Source of the DNA: Dyadobacter sp. UC 10 | GTDB taxonomy: Bacteria; Bacteroidota; Bacteroidia; Cytophagales; Spirosomataceae | NCBI RefSeq assembly: GCF_008369915.1 | Contig: NZ_VSRN01000001.1 | Coordinates: 310,001-374,000, forward strand | Length of the DNA: 64,000 bases | Direction of reading: 5' to 3' | Shown: piece after piece, positions 26,640 to 35,048 of the stretch | How the letters are laid out: each line of letters opens with the position of its first letter | Numbering within the stretch: the stretch's first letter is position 1 | Position numbers and translations under genes: made by a program | Notes under the pieces: model-generated | The model's input: the letters and a program-made list of their open reading frames with translations, nothing else | Told to the model about the DNA's origin: nothing | The model's database searches: none

Positions 26640-27500
26640 GTGATATACATTGTTATTCCTGTTTTTAATAGAATCCAGTTCACATTAGAATGTCTAGCCA
26701 GCTTATCCAGGCAAACCTATCGTGATTTTAAAATTATAGTTGTTGACCACGGATCGACAGACAATACGTCACACATCATATCTCAGAAATTTCCTGATGT
26801 CACCGTGTTGACCGGTGATGACAGTATGTGGTGGACAGCAGCGACCAATTTAGGAATCAAATATATTCTGCAGACTGATGCCGATTATATTCTAACATTA
26901 AATAACGATCTTATTGTAGGTCCTGATTATATGAAGACGCTTGCAGACGCTGCTGCTGAAAATAGTCATTCGCTCATTGGTAGCGTTTCAATAGACATAG
27001 CTAATCGCAATAGAGTTGTCTTTTGCGGAACAATCTGGAATAACCTCACAGCTAAATATTCCAGACCTGTGGATCTGAACATGTCATACGAAGTACTCAG
27101 ATCCAATTATAAAACGGTACCGTCGAGTTTGCTTCCCGGGCGCGGTACGCTGATTCCCACTAAAGTCTTTCAGGAAATTGGCTTTTTTGACGATATCCGA
27201 TTTCCTCATTATATGGCCGACGAAGATTTATCTTATAGAGCTGCACAACGTGGTTATAAACTTCTGGTCAATGTTAAATCAGCGGTGTACAGTCATGTAT
27301 CCGCAACAGGCTTATCAAATGTGCATATAAAGAAAGACTGGCGATACTGGAACGACTTTTTTAACTCAATCCGCTCTCCCAATAATTTCACTTTAAGGCG
27401 CAACTGGGCATTTCGAAACGGGAGAATTCCTCTATTATATTTTTTGTTTGATTATTCACGAATTATGTTTTCACAATTGAGAAAACTTAGAACGCAATAA
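26640..27500 (+). CDS. GT2 family glycosyltransferase, WbbL-like
   Basis: A protein of 286 residues starting at GTG 26640, which has GGAG six bases upstream; the nearest upstream ATG is in another frame and ends here. Motifs are IYIVIPVFNRIQFTLECLASLSRQ, VVDHGSTDNTSHII, MWWTAATNLGIKYIL, LTLNNDL as the DxD equivalent, and HYMADEDLSYRAAQRGYKLLV. The layout resembles WbbL/RfbN-type rhamnosyltransferases, so a rhamnose donor is possible. This is a weak inference supported by the RfbD-like gene and the rhamnosidases nearby. Confidence 0.85.
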   Translation: MIYIVIPVFNRIQFTLECLASLSRQTYRDFKIIVVDHGSTDNTSHIISQKFPDVTVLTGDDSMWWTAATNLGIKYILQTDADYILTLNNDLIVGPDYMKTLADAAAENSHSLIGSVSIDIANRNRVVFCGTIWNNLTAKYSRPVDLNMSYEVLRSNYKTVPSSLLPGRGTLIPTKVFQEIGFFDDIRFPHYMADEDLSYRAAQRGYKLLVNVKSAVYSHVSATGLSNVHIKKDWRYWNDFFNSIRSPNNFTLRRNWAFRNGRIPLLYFLFDYSRIMFSQLRKLRTQ

Positions 27501-27571
27501 TGGTTGCAGGGTTATTCGTACGATTGTTCTGTACCTCGGCTAAGCCCCGATATTCTACATAAAACAACAAC

Positions 27572-28810
27572 ATGATATTTATACTAAGATTCTTATCGGA
27601 TATTTTTTGGAATATTAAACCAATTAATATTTTGACCAACTTCGCTCTTTTGGTATTGATAGTAGTTTTAACGATACAAAATCGCGCTAAAATTGGTAAA
27701 TATGTATTAACTCCATTATTCGCGATTGGGTTTTTCTCATTAATTTTATTATTAAGCTTTTACCGTAACCCAACATCAGAAACAGGTATTATTTTATTTA
27801 AAATTATACTTTCGTTTGTAATATTTTACTACGGGGCAATTTATGATAAGAATCCGAGCAAACTGATTTTCACAATTGCAAAAGTTAGCTGTGCGTTTAT
27901 CGTGTTCAACATGATCCTGTCATTTACTCCCTACGCCTACCAGAGATGGGGTACTATAACGACTTTTTCCGGTTTATACTATTTCAAAACAGATATGGCA
28001 TTGGCTCTTGTGGTCTTTTTAGCCTTTGTTTTAGCAAGTGATCAAATGAATATTTGGCTCAAAATTATGTCGATAGTATTTGCTGCCTACCTCGTTTATC
28101 TTACTAACGCCAGAATTCACATACTTACTATTTTTATTGTCATTGGTTGCTGGCTATATGGAGAAAGGCTTTTCATCAATATTAAGAGAAAAATTTTGTA
28201 TCTAGTTCCAATTGGAATTGTCGGTTTTATATCGCTTGTTATAATTTTAAATTCAATTGGAGATGACAATATTCTGAAAATTGAGATATCCACGGGTAAT
28301 GTCTATAACGATGCTAATCTTCAAGGAAGAAATCAGATCTGGAACGTATTGATCAGTAAATACCAGGCTGCAACTACTTATGATCAATTATTCGGAATGG
28401 GTTTGAATGCTGACGCTACATTGACTGTCGGAAATCTTGAAACCAATGCTTCACATAATGCACATAATGGCTACATCTTTCTGCTTATTGCAACAGGCTT
28501 TGTAGGGCTGTCGTCATTTTTTGTTATCCTATGGTTGTTTGCTAAACGATTTTTCCTTATTACCGATAACTATTCAACGATAATAAAGGAACGCACCACT
28601 CGTATTGTTGTTCACCCAGTACTCTATTTATTTTTTGTAAATACCTTGATTTTCTTAGTTGCGAGCCTTACAAATTCTGCAATCATGTTTCAGCAACAAA
28701 CATGGTTTTTTCTCTTTTTTGCCGGATACCTGTTTAACTTTAGATTTAACTCATATTTATCTAAAAGGAAAAATGAAATAACTCATAAGAGAGATTTAGT
28801 TAATATTTAA
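27572..28810 (+). CDS. Wzy-like O-antigen/EPS polymerase
   Basis: A polytopic membrane protein of 412 residues with about 10-11 hydrophobic segments. It has a large periplasmic loop (roughly 225-300) that contains LQGRNQIWNVLISKY and ASHNAHNGYIFLLIATGF, the pattern of the O-antigen ligase/polymerase (Wzy_C) family. As the only such protein in the locus it is the natural candidate to polymerise flipped repeat units. Sequence in this family is poorly conserved, so the role rests on topology, the loop motif and position between glycosyltransferases. Its codons are very AT-rich. Confidence 0.8.
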   Translation: MIFILRFLSDIFWNIKPINILTNFALLVLIVVLTIQNRAKIGKYVLTPLFAIGFFSLILLLSFYRNPTSETGIILFKIILSFVIFYYGAIYDKNPSKLIFTIAKVSCAFIVFNMILSFTPYAYQRWGTITTFSGLYYFKTDMALALVVFLAFVLASDQMNIWLKIMSIVFAAYLVYLTNARIHILTIFIVIGCWLYGERLFINIKRKILYLVPIGIVGFISLVIILNSIGDDNILKIEISTGNVYNDANLQGRNQIWNVLISKYQAATTYDQLFGMGLNADATLTVGNLETNASHNAHNGYIFLLIATGFVGLSSFFVILWLFAKRFFLITDNYSTIIKERTTRIVVHPVLYLFFVNTLIFLVASLTNSAIMFQQQTWFFLFFAGYLFNFRFNSYLSKRKNEITHKRDLVNI

Positions 28811-28921
28811 TGACGCGTTAAATATGCAAATGAAGGAATTTTGAGGCTTCGACCAGCATAACGAGAAAATGCATTGCCGGTATTTAACAATGCACAAAAG
28901 TTAAAATTCAAAGATAAACTG

Positions 28922-29815
28922 ATGGCCCCAATATTATTATTCGTCTACAATAGGCTTGATACGCTAAAATTAACTGTTGACTCATTACTTAAAAATCCTC
29001 TTGCAAGCGAAAGCACGATCTTCATATTTTCAGACGCAGCAAAAAATGCACAGAATGAATCAGGTGTGGCGAAGGTCAGGGCATATATAAGGCAAATCTC
29101 AGGATTCAAGGAGGTAAATATCATTGAAGCAGCCAAAAACCTCGGCCTGGCTAATTCTATTATATCCGGTGTTTCGAAAGTGATAAGCAAATTCGGGAAA
29201 GTTATTGTCCTTGAAGACGACCTGTTATTAGCTTCAAATTTTCTTACGTTTATGAATAAAAGTCTCGATTTTTACGAAAACAACCCGGATGTTTTCTCGA
29301 TATCAGGCTTCATCTTCGATATGAAGATAAAAGGCAGCTATGATTTTGATATTTTTTTCACCAAACGTCATTGTTCGTGGGGCTGGGCGATTTGGAAAGA
29401 TCGATGGGAAGAAATTGATTGGTCAGTGAAAGACTACGACTTATTTATGAATTCCACCACCCAGCAAAAAAAATTCGATGAACTGGGAAGCGACCTCTCA
29501 GATTCATTGAAAAGGCAAATGAATGGTCAAATTAATTCCTGGGCTATAAGATGCAACTATCACCAATTTAAAAAGCAAACGTATACAGTATATCCGGTTT
29601 CAAGTAAAGTTGACAATTTAGGTTTCGGGGTAGAGGCAACGCACACTAATCAAAAATTTAATAAATATAAAACTACCTTGGAAAGGTCGCCAAAATTTGA
29701 GTTCGCTTTACCGGAATTTGTATTCGAAGACAAGGCATTAATTCGGACTTTCACAGCAAAATATTCGAAGTTGACACGCCTTTATTACTTTCTGCTTAAC
29801 AAGATTTTTGGCTAG
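28922..29815 (+). CDS. GT-A fold glycosyltransferase
   Basis: A protein of 297 residues from ATG 28922; the in-frame TTG at 28874 would add a non-conserved tail before the conserved start APILLFVYNRLDTLKLTVDSLL. It has NLGLANSIISGVSKVISKFGKVIVLEDDLL with the EDD metal-binding motif, then CSWGWAIWKDRWEEIDW, typical of a Bacteroidota sugar-transferase group related to GT2/GNT-I-like enzymes. It should add a sugar to the EPS repeat; the donor is unknown. Only 3 bp separate it from the acetyltransferase gene, so the two are coupled. Confidence 0.8.
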   Translation: MAPILLFVYNRLDTLKLTVDSLLKNPLASESTIFIFSDAAKNAQNESGVAKVRAYIRQISGFKEVNIIEAAKNLGLANSIISGVSKVISKFGKVIVLEDDLLLASNFLTFMNKSLDFYENNPDVFSISGFIFDMKIKGSYDFDIFFTKRHCSWGWAIWKDRWEEIDWSVKDYDLFMNSTTQQKKFDELGSDLSDSLKRQMNGQINSWAIRCNYHQFKKQTYTVYPVSSKVDNLGFGVEATHTNQKFNKYKTTLERSPKFEFALPEFVFEDKALIRTFTAKYSKLTRLYYFLLNKIFG

Positions 29816-29818
29816 TTT

Positions 29819-30319
29819 ATGTTCCTCAAATATCTATTTTGCGATTGGCCACGAAATCAGCGAAACATCAAAGGTAGACTTGTGATGGTTTCGTTTAGAT
29901 TGGCCAGTTTAGGAAAGCTTAACAAGATCGCATTTATTCTACTTTTACCTCACCTGATTATGCACAGGATATTCGTCGAATGGTTCCTGTGTATAGAAAT
30001 ACCATACAAAACCTCGATAGGACCAGGTCTAACTTTATTTCATGGACACGCACTGGTCATCAACGACTCCTCCGTAATTGGTGAAAATTGCACGATAAGG
30101 CATTGCACAACAATCGGTAACAAGGAGAATTCTGATGGTTCTTTTTCTACTTCTCCTGTCATTGGAAAAAATGTTGACATAGGATCCAATGTATGTATTA
30201 TTGGGCCAGTTCGAATAGGTAACAACGTAAAAATCGGCGCGGGGTCAGTTATTGTGAAAGACGTCCCTGACAACGTTGTGGTGGTAGGAAATCCGGGCCG
30301 AGTTATTAAACAGCTATGA
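29819..30319 (+). CDS. Serine-acetyltransferase-like (WcaB-type) acetyltransferase
   Basis: A protein of 166 residues of the left-handed beta-helix acetyltransferase family. Hexapeptide repeats run from about 75 to 160 (IGPGLTLFHGHALVINDSSVIGENC, then IGKNVDIGSNVCIIGPVRIGNNVKIGAGSVIVKD), and the end VVVGNPGRVI is the usual cap. The conserved acceptor histidine is in LFHGHALVI. The N-terminus is hydrophobic/basic as in WcaB of the colanic acid system. It is expected to move acetyl from acetyl-CoA to a sugar of the lipid-linked intermediate in the cytoplasm, separately from the periplasmic MBOAT route. Confidence 0.85.
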   Translation: MFLKYLFCDWPRNQRNIKGRLVMVSFRLASLGKLNKIAFILLLPHLIMHRIFVEWFLCIEIPYKTSIGPGLTLFHGHALVINDSSVIGENCTIRHCTTIGNKENSDGSFSTSPVIGKNVDIGSNVCIIGPVRIGNNVKIGAGSVIVKDVPDNVVVVGNPGRVIKQL

Positions 30320-30320
30320 T

Positions 30321-31466
30321 TTGAAAATTCTTACAGTACATACTTTTTATCAGCAGAAAGGAGGCGAGGACTTCGTTTTTGATCAGGAGAACGCCTTGCT
30401 GAAATCGAATGTGGATATCCGTTCTTTTACTGGACAGAACGCCGGCGGCCTCAAAGGAGCTGTGCTATTTTTTTTTTCAATATGGAATAGCTCCGTCGGA
30501 ACCCGTTTTAAGAACGAACTTAGATCTCACAATCCAGATGTAGTCCATATTCATAATCTGCATTATGCTCTCGGTCCTATTATCATTTATTTGGCAAAGA
30601 AAGCCAACAAAAAGGTTGTTGTGACGCTACATAATTTCAGACTTATCTGCCCCTCTGGAATTTTACTTCATGATGGCTCACTATTTCTCGATAGTGTAAA
30701 AAGCGACTTTCCATGGAAGGCAGTATTTAAAGGAGTATACAGGAATTCAGTTTTGCAAACTTTCTGGTTAGCATTTGTAACATGGTTCCATAAACAAATG
30801 GGTACATGGGATTTGGTCGATAAATATATTCTATTGACCGATGCTGCACGAAATCTATTTCTGGAATCAAGCTTAAAAATAAACCCTGACAAACTGATTG
30901 TTAAACCCAATTCAGGTCCACCATCCACTGTGGCAAAAGGCCCACGGCTGCCGCATTTCATGTTCGTCGGTCGTCTTACAGAAGAAAAAGGAATAGTAGC
31001 TATGTTAACCGCCTTCGAACAAACCGGATCGTACTTGAAAATCGCCGGAACTGGCCCTTTAGAAAATTTGGTTCAAGACTTCTGCAGTCGTTGTCGCAAT
31101 ATCAGCTACATGGGATCGCTCACGAAAGAAGAGGTTCTCTCCGAAATAAGCAAATGCTCTGCGTTGATTTTCCCTTCCATCTGGTTCGAGGGTATGCCCA
31201 TGACAATCATTGAGGCATTTTCAACAGGTACACCGGTGCTGGCCAGTAATCTCGGAGCGATGTCCACTATGATTCAGGATGGAACGAATGGAATGCATTT
31301 CAAACCAAACGATAGCGGTGATTTGTGCAAAACCATCAAACGATGGAATGATCTTGGAAACGAAGAGAAGGCTGTAATAAGTAAAAATGCGCTTGATTCT
31401 TATGAAGCACTTTACACACCGGAAATAAATCGGCGAAAATTGCTTGAAATTTACAATTCTTTCTAA
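30321..31466 (+). CDS. GT4 family glycosyltransferase
   Basis: A GT-B fold enzyme of 381 residues starting at TTG 30321, one base after the acetyltransferase stop; no ATG fits and the first residues MKILTVHTFYQQKGGEDFVF are the conserved family start. The N-terminal domain has VVHIHNLHYALGPIIIYLAKK. The C-terminal domain has FMFVGRLTEEKGIVAMLTAF, IAGTGPLENLV and the donor-binding EGMPMTIIEAFSTGTPVLAS. It is a retaining glycosyltransferase for the EPS repeat. Its stop is 1 bp from the stop of the opposite-strand beta-helix gene. Confidence 0.9.
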   Translation: MKILTVHTFYQQKGGEDFVFDQENALLKSNVDIRSFTGQNAGGLKGAVLFFFSIWNSSVGTRFKNELRSHNPDVVHIHNLHYALGPIIIYLAKKANKKVVVTLHNFRLICPSGILLHDGSLFLDSVKSDFPWKAVFKGVYRNSVLQTFWLAFVTWFHKQMGTWDLVDKYILLTDAARNLFLESSLKINPDKLIVKPNSGPPSTVAKGPRLPHFMFVGRLTEEKGIVAMLTAFEQTGSYLKIAGTGPLENLVQDFCSRCRNISYMGSLTKEEVLSEISKCSALIFPSIWFEGMPMTIIEAFSTGTPVLASNLGAMSTMIQDGTNGMHFKPNDSGDLCKTIKRWNDLGNEEKAVISKNALDSYEALYTPEINRRKLLEIYNSF

Positions 31467-31467
31467 T

Positions 31468-33534
31468 TCAGCGCCTTTTTCGCCCTCCCAACCCAGGTTC
31501 TGTACGATCCCAGTTAGCCCATTTTTTCACTTCTTCGGGTAATTCCAATTCCTTGATGTCTTGCACCGATTTGACAGAAATACTACTCTTATCTGAAACA
31601 TTTTTTATTTGATATCCCTTACCCGTTACAATTTTCTTAGTACCGAAAGCGACTGTATTCTCAATATAATTTATTCTGGCCTTGACTTTTGTTGTATCGA
31701 AAAAGTCAGCAAGATGCGGATAAGCTTCGATATATGTACTCGACCTGATATCTACATCTTTTACAAGCCGACTTTTCAAACTGTTTTTGCCGAGGTAGGT
31801 TTCTGCCCATTTGGCGTTAGACCATGCTCCAACCGAATATGCCTTTGAACAGTTAATAAAAATGTTATTCCGCATTTTATTATCCGAGCCTCCGTTAATT
31901 TGGATCGCACCAAAATCTTTTAGGTCCCGTGGGCCCGTCTTAAAAAAAGTATTTCCTGAGATGGTAATCCCGCCGCTTCCATCATCAATATAAATTGCCG
32001 CAACCCGCCCATTGCCATTGTAGCCAATATTTTCAAATAAATTGTCTGTAATTTTGGTTCCGGCCGACGATGGATCCCTTCCGGTATAAACTGCACCTAT
32101 ATCGTCATAAACTCCACAAACGTTATAAATATGGTTATTTATAATCTGATGATTATTGCCCTTAAATATAATTGCCTGGTCAGGTGCATCGTGAATTTCA
32201 CAGTTCGACACAACTCCCCCTACTCCTTCCAATTGAATCGCGGGCGAATAAGACTGGTACAATCTCGAATAGTTAGAAATATCACAATTAGAAATCGTGT
32301 TTTTGCCGGATTTTAATGTGCGCCTGTTCCCGCCTCCCATTATAATACCCCCCGATCCAGTTTGGGAGATTTCACAGTCCTCAATCAAGACACTTTCACT
32401 GGACGTAACATCCACCGCAACTAAACCTAGATTTCGGAATTTGCAATCCTTTATTGTGATATTATGAGAATTTGCAATTTGTACTGCGCTCCCCCTGGTA
32501 AGCGCGAATTCAATGTTGCTAATGGTAACGTTGCTTGCTTTATTAAGACGAAATATTGGTGATTCAAGTATTGAAACTCCGATGTTCTTGCCCTTTACAT
32601 CACCTTCAGAAACGACAAACAGTTTCCCCTGTTGCTGATCAAGGTACCATTCATTTTCTGCATCAAGCTCCTCGAAAATATTATAAAAATATATTCCTCT
32701 TGAAAATATGTCTCCCGCGTTATTAACGGAAGTTTTACTGATTTTATAGTTTGACTTACCTCTTAGGCTCAGGACTTTAGTATTCTGGTCGAACGACTCA
32801 ACCGGAAAATTATCATAAGACCAGGAAGCGGACATGTAGCCGGCTACCCAGACATCCTTAACAGTAGGCCATTTGGAAATTTCCTCTGTACTTGTGACAA
32901 TCTGAGGACCATTTGTCCCTGCAGACAACTCCTTGGAAGTACCGGAATTTACGACCTGGTCTATTGGCAACAATGTCGTATTCGGCCATCTGGCCAACAC
33001 TCCAGGTTTACCGTCTATAAACACCTCCAGATAAGACGGCAAACGCTCATTACCAAACCCATTTCTTTTTAGTTTCCCAAAATCAATAACACCTTGTGCT
33101 TTTAAATCTGTTTCATAAATCCTACCACGTATTTTCGGAGTTAGTTTCTGTAAAGACTTAGGGTCAGTGACACGCCGGAACTTATCCATATCAAGCATAT
33201 GCCCACCAATCAACTTAACTTTTTCTTTACTGAAAGCTGAAATTTCAATTTCTTGTCTTGTGTTACTCTTTGATGAGTTCAGCGAGAGAGTTCTTTTGAT
33301 TTCATATATCCCGCCGCGTAAATATATTTTAACAGTTGCTTCCGTGGACGTATGAGAAAATTGCAACGCCTTTTCTAGCGTTAAAAAAGGTTTCTCTATA
33401 GTTCCTGGGTTTGTATCCTTTCCTTCCAAAGACACGTAATATGACTTTGCGCCTGAAGTTTGTAATTCAGGCTGAATCATCCCGAGCAAACTTACCATCA
33501 AACAAACTATACTGATTTCAAATATCTTACTCAT
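31468..33534 (-). CDS. Secreted right-handed parallel beta-helix protein
   Basis: A protein of 688 residues from ATG 33534 with a signal peptide (MSKIFEISIVCLMVSLLG); an in-frame start at 33591 would bury it. YYVSLEGKDTNPGTIEKPFLTLEKAL is the DUF1565-like N-terminal turn. After an inserted domain (about 150-330), residues 340-600 are beta-helix repeats (FRLNKASNVTISNIEF, NSHNITIKDCKF, SESVLIEDCEI, GNNHQIINNHIYNV). Such proteins include polysaccharide lyases, epimerases and glycosidases, often with unclear activity. It is the only minus-strand gene within the EPS block and converges on the GT4 gene. A role in cutting or remodelling the EPS is inferred. Confidence 0.8.
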   Translation of the reverse strand: MSKIFEISIVCLMVSLLGMIQPELQTSGAKSYYVSLEGKDTNPGTIEKPFLTLEKALQFSHTSTEATVKIYLRGGIYEIKRTLSLNSSKSNTRQEIEISAFSKEKVKLIGGHMLDMDKFRRVTDPKSLQKLTPKIRGRIYETDLKAQGVIDFGKLKRNGFGNERLPSYLEVFIDGKPGVLARWPNTTLLPIDQVVNSGTSKELSAGTNGPQIVTSTEEISKWPTVKDVWVAGYMSASWSYDNFPVESFDQNTKVLSLRGKSNYKISKTSVNNAGDIFSRGIYFYNIFEELDAENEWYLDQQQGKLFVVSEGDVKGKNIGVSILESPIFRLNKASNVTISNIEFALTRGSAVQIANSHNITIKDCKFRNLGLVAVDVTSSESVLIEDCEISQTGSGGIIMGGGNRRTLKSGKNTISNCDISNYSRLYQSYSPAIQLEGVGGVVSNCEIHDAPDQAIIFKGNNHQIINNHIYNVCGVYDDIGAVYTGRDPSSAGTKITDNLFENIGYNGNGRVAAIYIDDGSGGITISGNTFFKTGPRDLKDFGAIQINGGSDNKMRNNIFINCSKAYSVGAWSNAKWAETYLGKNSLKSRLVKDVDIRSSTYIEAYPHLADFFDTTKVKARINYIENTVAFGTKKIVTGKGYQIKNVSDKSSISVKSVQDIKELELPEEVKKWANWDRTEPGLGGRKRR

Positions 33535-33649
33535 AAATCTATTGAGTTTATGCTTCTGCACATTGTCTGTTAAAAAACCGTGCAAATACAAACGAGCCTT
33601 ATTACGTAATCCAGTTTTAACTAGCGCATTTACAATTGAATTATTCTAT

Positions 33650-33677
33650 TATTCCGTATCATGTATTCCGTATCATG
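33650..33677. repeat. Perfect 14-bp tandem direct repeat
   Basis: TATTCCGTATCATG occurs twice head to tail (33650-33663 and 33664-33677). It lies in the 368-bp divergent gap between the beta-helix gene and the WecG-type gene. It might be a regulator site or a small duplication; no other feature was seen in this gap. Confidence 0.4.
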
Positions 33678-33902
33678 AATTTTCAAGACCCCGTAGCCAT
33701 TGACAATGCAAATCACTTACAATAAGACACTTACCATACTTGCACATTTTCTAAAAAATCGTTTGCTTCTATTCAATTTGTTACTAAAATCATTTTCTTA
33801 ATTTTATGCCCCCTTCCCGAGAGTTGCAATCTTATGGCGTTTTGGCAGCCAGACAGCTACTTTTTTAGAATGGAACAATAATAATTTTACTCAACGATCA
33901 GC

Positions 33903-34658
33903 ATGAAACAGCATTTTCTCAGCATTGATATCTCCCTCAACCCATATCGACAATTCGTTGACGACCTGGTAGAATTAGCAAGGTCAGGAGCATCTGGTTA
34001 CACCTGTGTAGCTAATGTACATATGTTAGTCGAAGCAGCAAATGACAAGAATTTTGCCAGCATTGTGAACAACGCTACTATTTGCACTCCTGACGGAATG
34101 CCGCTGGTATGGGGCCTCAAATTACTTTATGGGATCGAGCAGGACAGGGTTGCGGGGATGGATCTTCTCCCGGATCTGCTGAAAGAGACAGAGCGCCATG
34201 GTATTCCTGTCTATTTTTATGGAGGAACGCCCGAAACTATTGACAATACCCGGTATTATATTTCCCAACATTATCCGCAGTTAAAAGTTGCCGGAATGTA
34301 CAGTCCTCCCTTCCGCGTCATAGATCAAGACGAAGAGCGCGAAATCGTAAATAACATCAACAACGGCCGCCCAGGGATTGTATTTGTCGCACTTGGCTGT
34401 CCCAAGCAAGAAAAATGGATGGCTGCGATGAAAGATCGTATCTCAGCGACAATGATCGGCATAGGTGGGGCGCTGCCAGTAATGATTGGCATGCAAAAAA
34501 GAGCGCCATCATGGGCAAGAAACGCTGGTCTCGAATGGCTCTATCGCCTTGCCCAGGAACCAAAGCGGCTGTTCAAAAGGTATGCGGTAACTAACTCTAA
34601 ATTTCTCTGGTTACTTTTTAAAACGAAAATGCGCCTACTCTCCAAATCGGGTAATTAA
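33903..34658 (+). CDS. WecG/TagA/CpsF family glycosyltransferase (GT26)
   Basis: A protein of 251 residues with the full family pattern: CVANVHMLVEA, ATICTPDGMPLVWGLKLLYG, RVAGMDLLPDLL, FYGGTPE, VFVALGCPKQEKWM, GIGGALPVMIGMQKRAPSWA and the C-terminal GLEWLYRLAQEPKRLFKRY that mediates membrane contact. Family members transfer ManNAcA, ManNAc, glucose or other sugars from UDP donors to the first lipid-linked sugar. With the WcaJ-like enzyme next door it probably catalyses an early, perhaps second, step of repeat-unit assembly. Donor identity is unknown. Confidence 0.92.
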   Translation: MKQHFLSIDISLNPYRQFVDDLVELARSGASGYTCVANVHMLVEAANDKNFASIVNNATICTPDGMPLVWGLKLLYGIEQDRVAGMDLLPDLLKETERHGIPVYFYGGTPETIDNTRYYISQHYPQLKVAGMYSPPFRVIDQDEEREIVNNINNGRPGIVFVALGCPKQEKWMAAMKDRISATMIGIGGALPVMIGMQKRAPSWARNAGLEWLYRLAQEPKRLFKRYAVTNSKFLWLLFKTKMRLLSKSGN

Positions 34659-34936
34659 TCCGCAATATTTTAATTGCTACATCTACCAACTGCCCGAAGG
34701 AATTTTTGCCAAACCCAAATTCCAGCTTGCCGAAATGCTTCGACAGCCCTGTTTTATAAATATACGTGTTTATACTTTTGACTAAGTAATAGTACAAATA
34801 AAAGATTTGGTGTCACTAGTATTAAAACCATATAAGTAATGAGCGAATAATTTGCACTTTACTAATTTAATATGTTTTATCAATTTGCATATTTCAGTGA
34901 TTAGTCGTAAACTTGTTCGACCGGCAGCACGTGACT

Positions 34937-34967
34937 GCTACAGGAAATCTCATTTGTTACCTGTAGC
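34937..34967 (+). other. Stem-loop in the long leader of the initiating transferase gene
   Basis: GCTACAGG (34937-34944) pairs perfectly with CCTGTAGC (34960-34967) across a 15-base loop, and GGAGG follows at 34968-34972. It sits in a 390-bp gap with no convincing gene, about 80 bases before the ATG of the WcaJ-like gene. A regulatory mRNA structure is possible. Nothing else was recognised in 34659-35048. Confidence 0.35.
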
Positions 34968-35048
34968 GGAGGTTTCGAGAAGGGGGGAGATCGTTACTGA
35001 TCCGAATCTGTCGGTGCTAAGCCTCAAAAAACTCAACGTCAACTTTAT

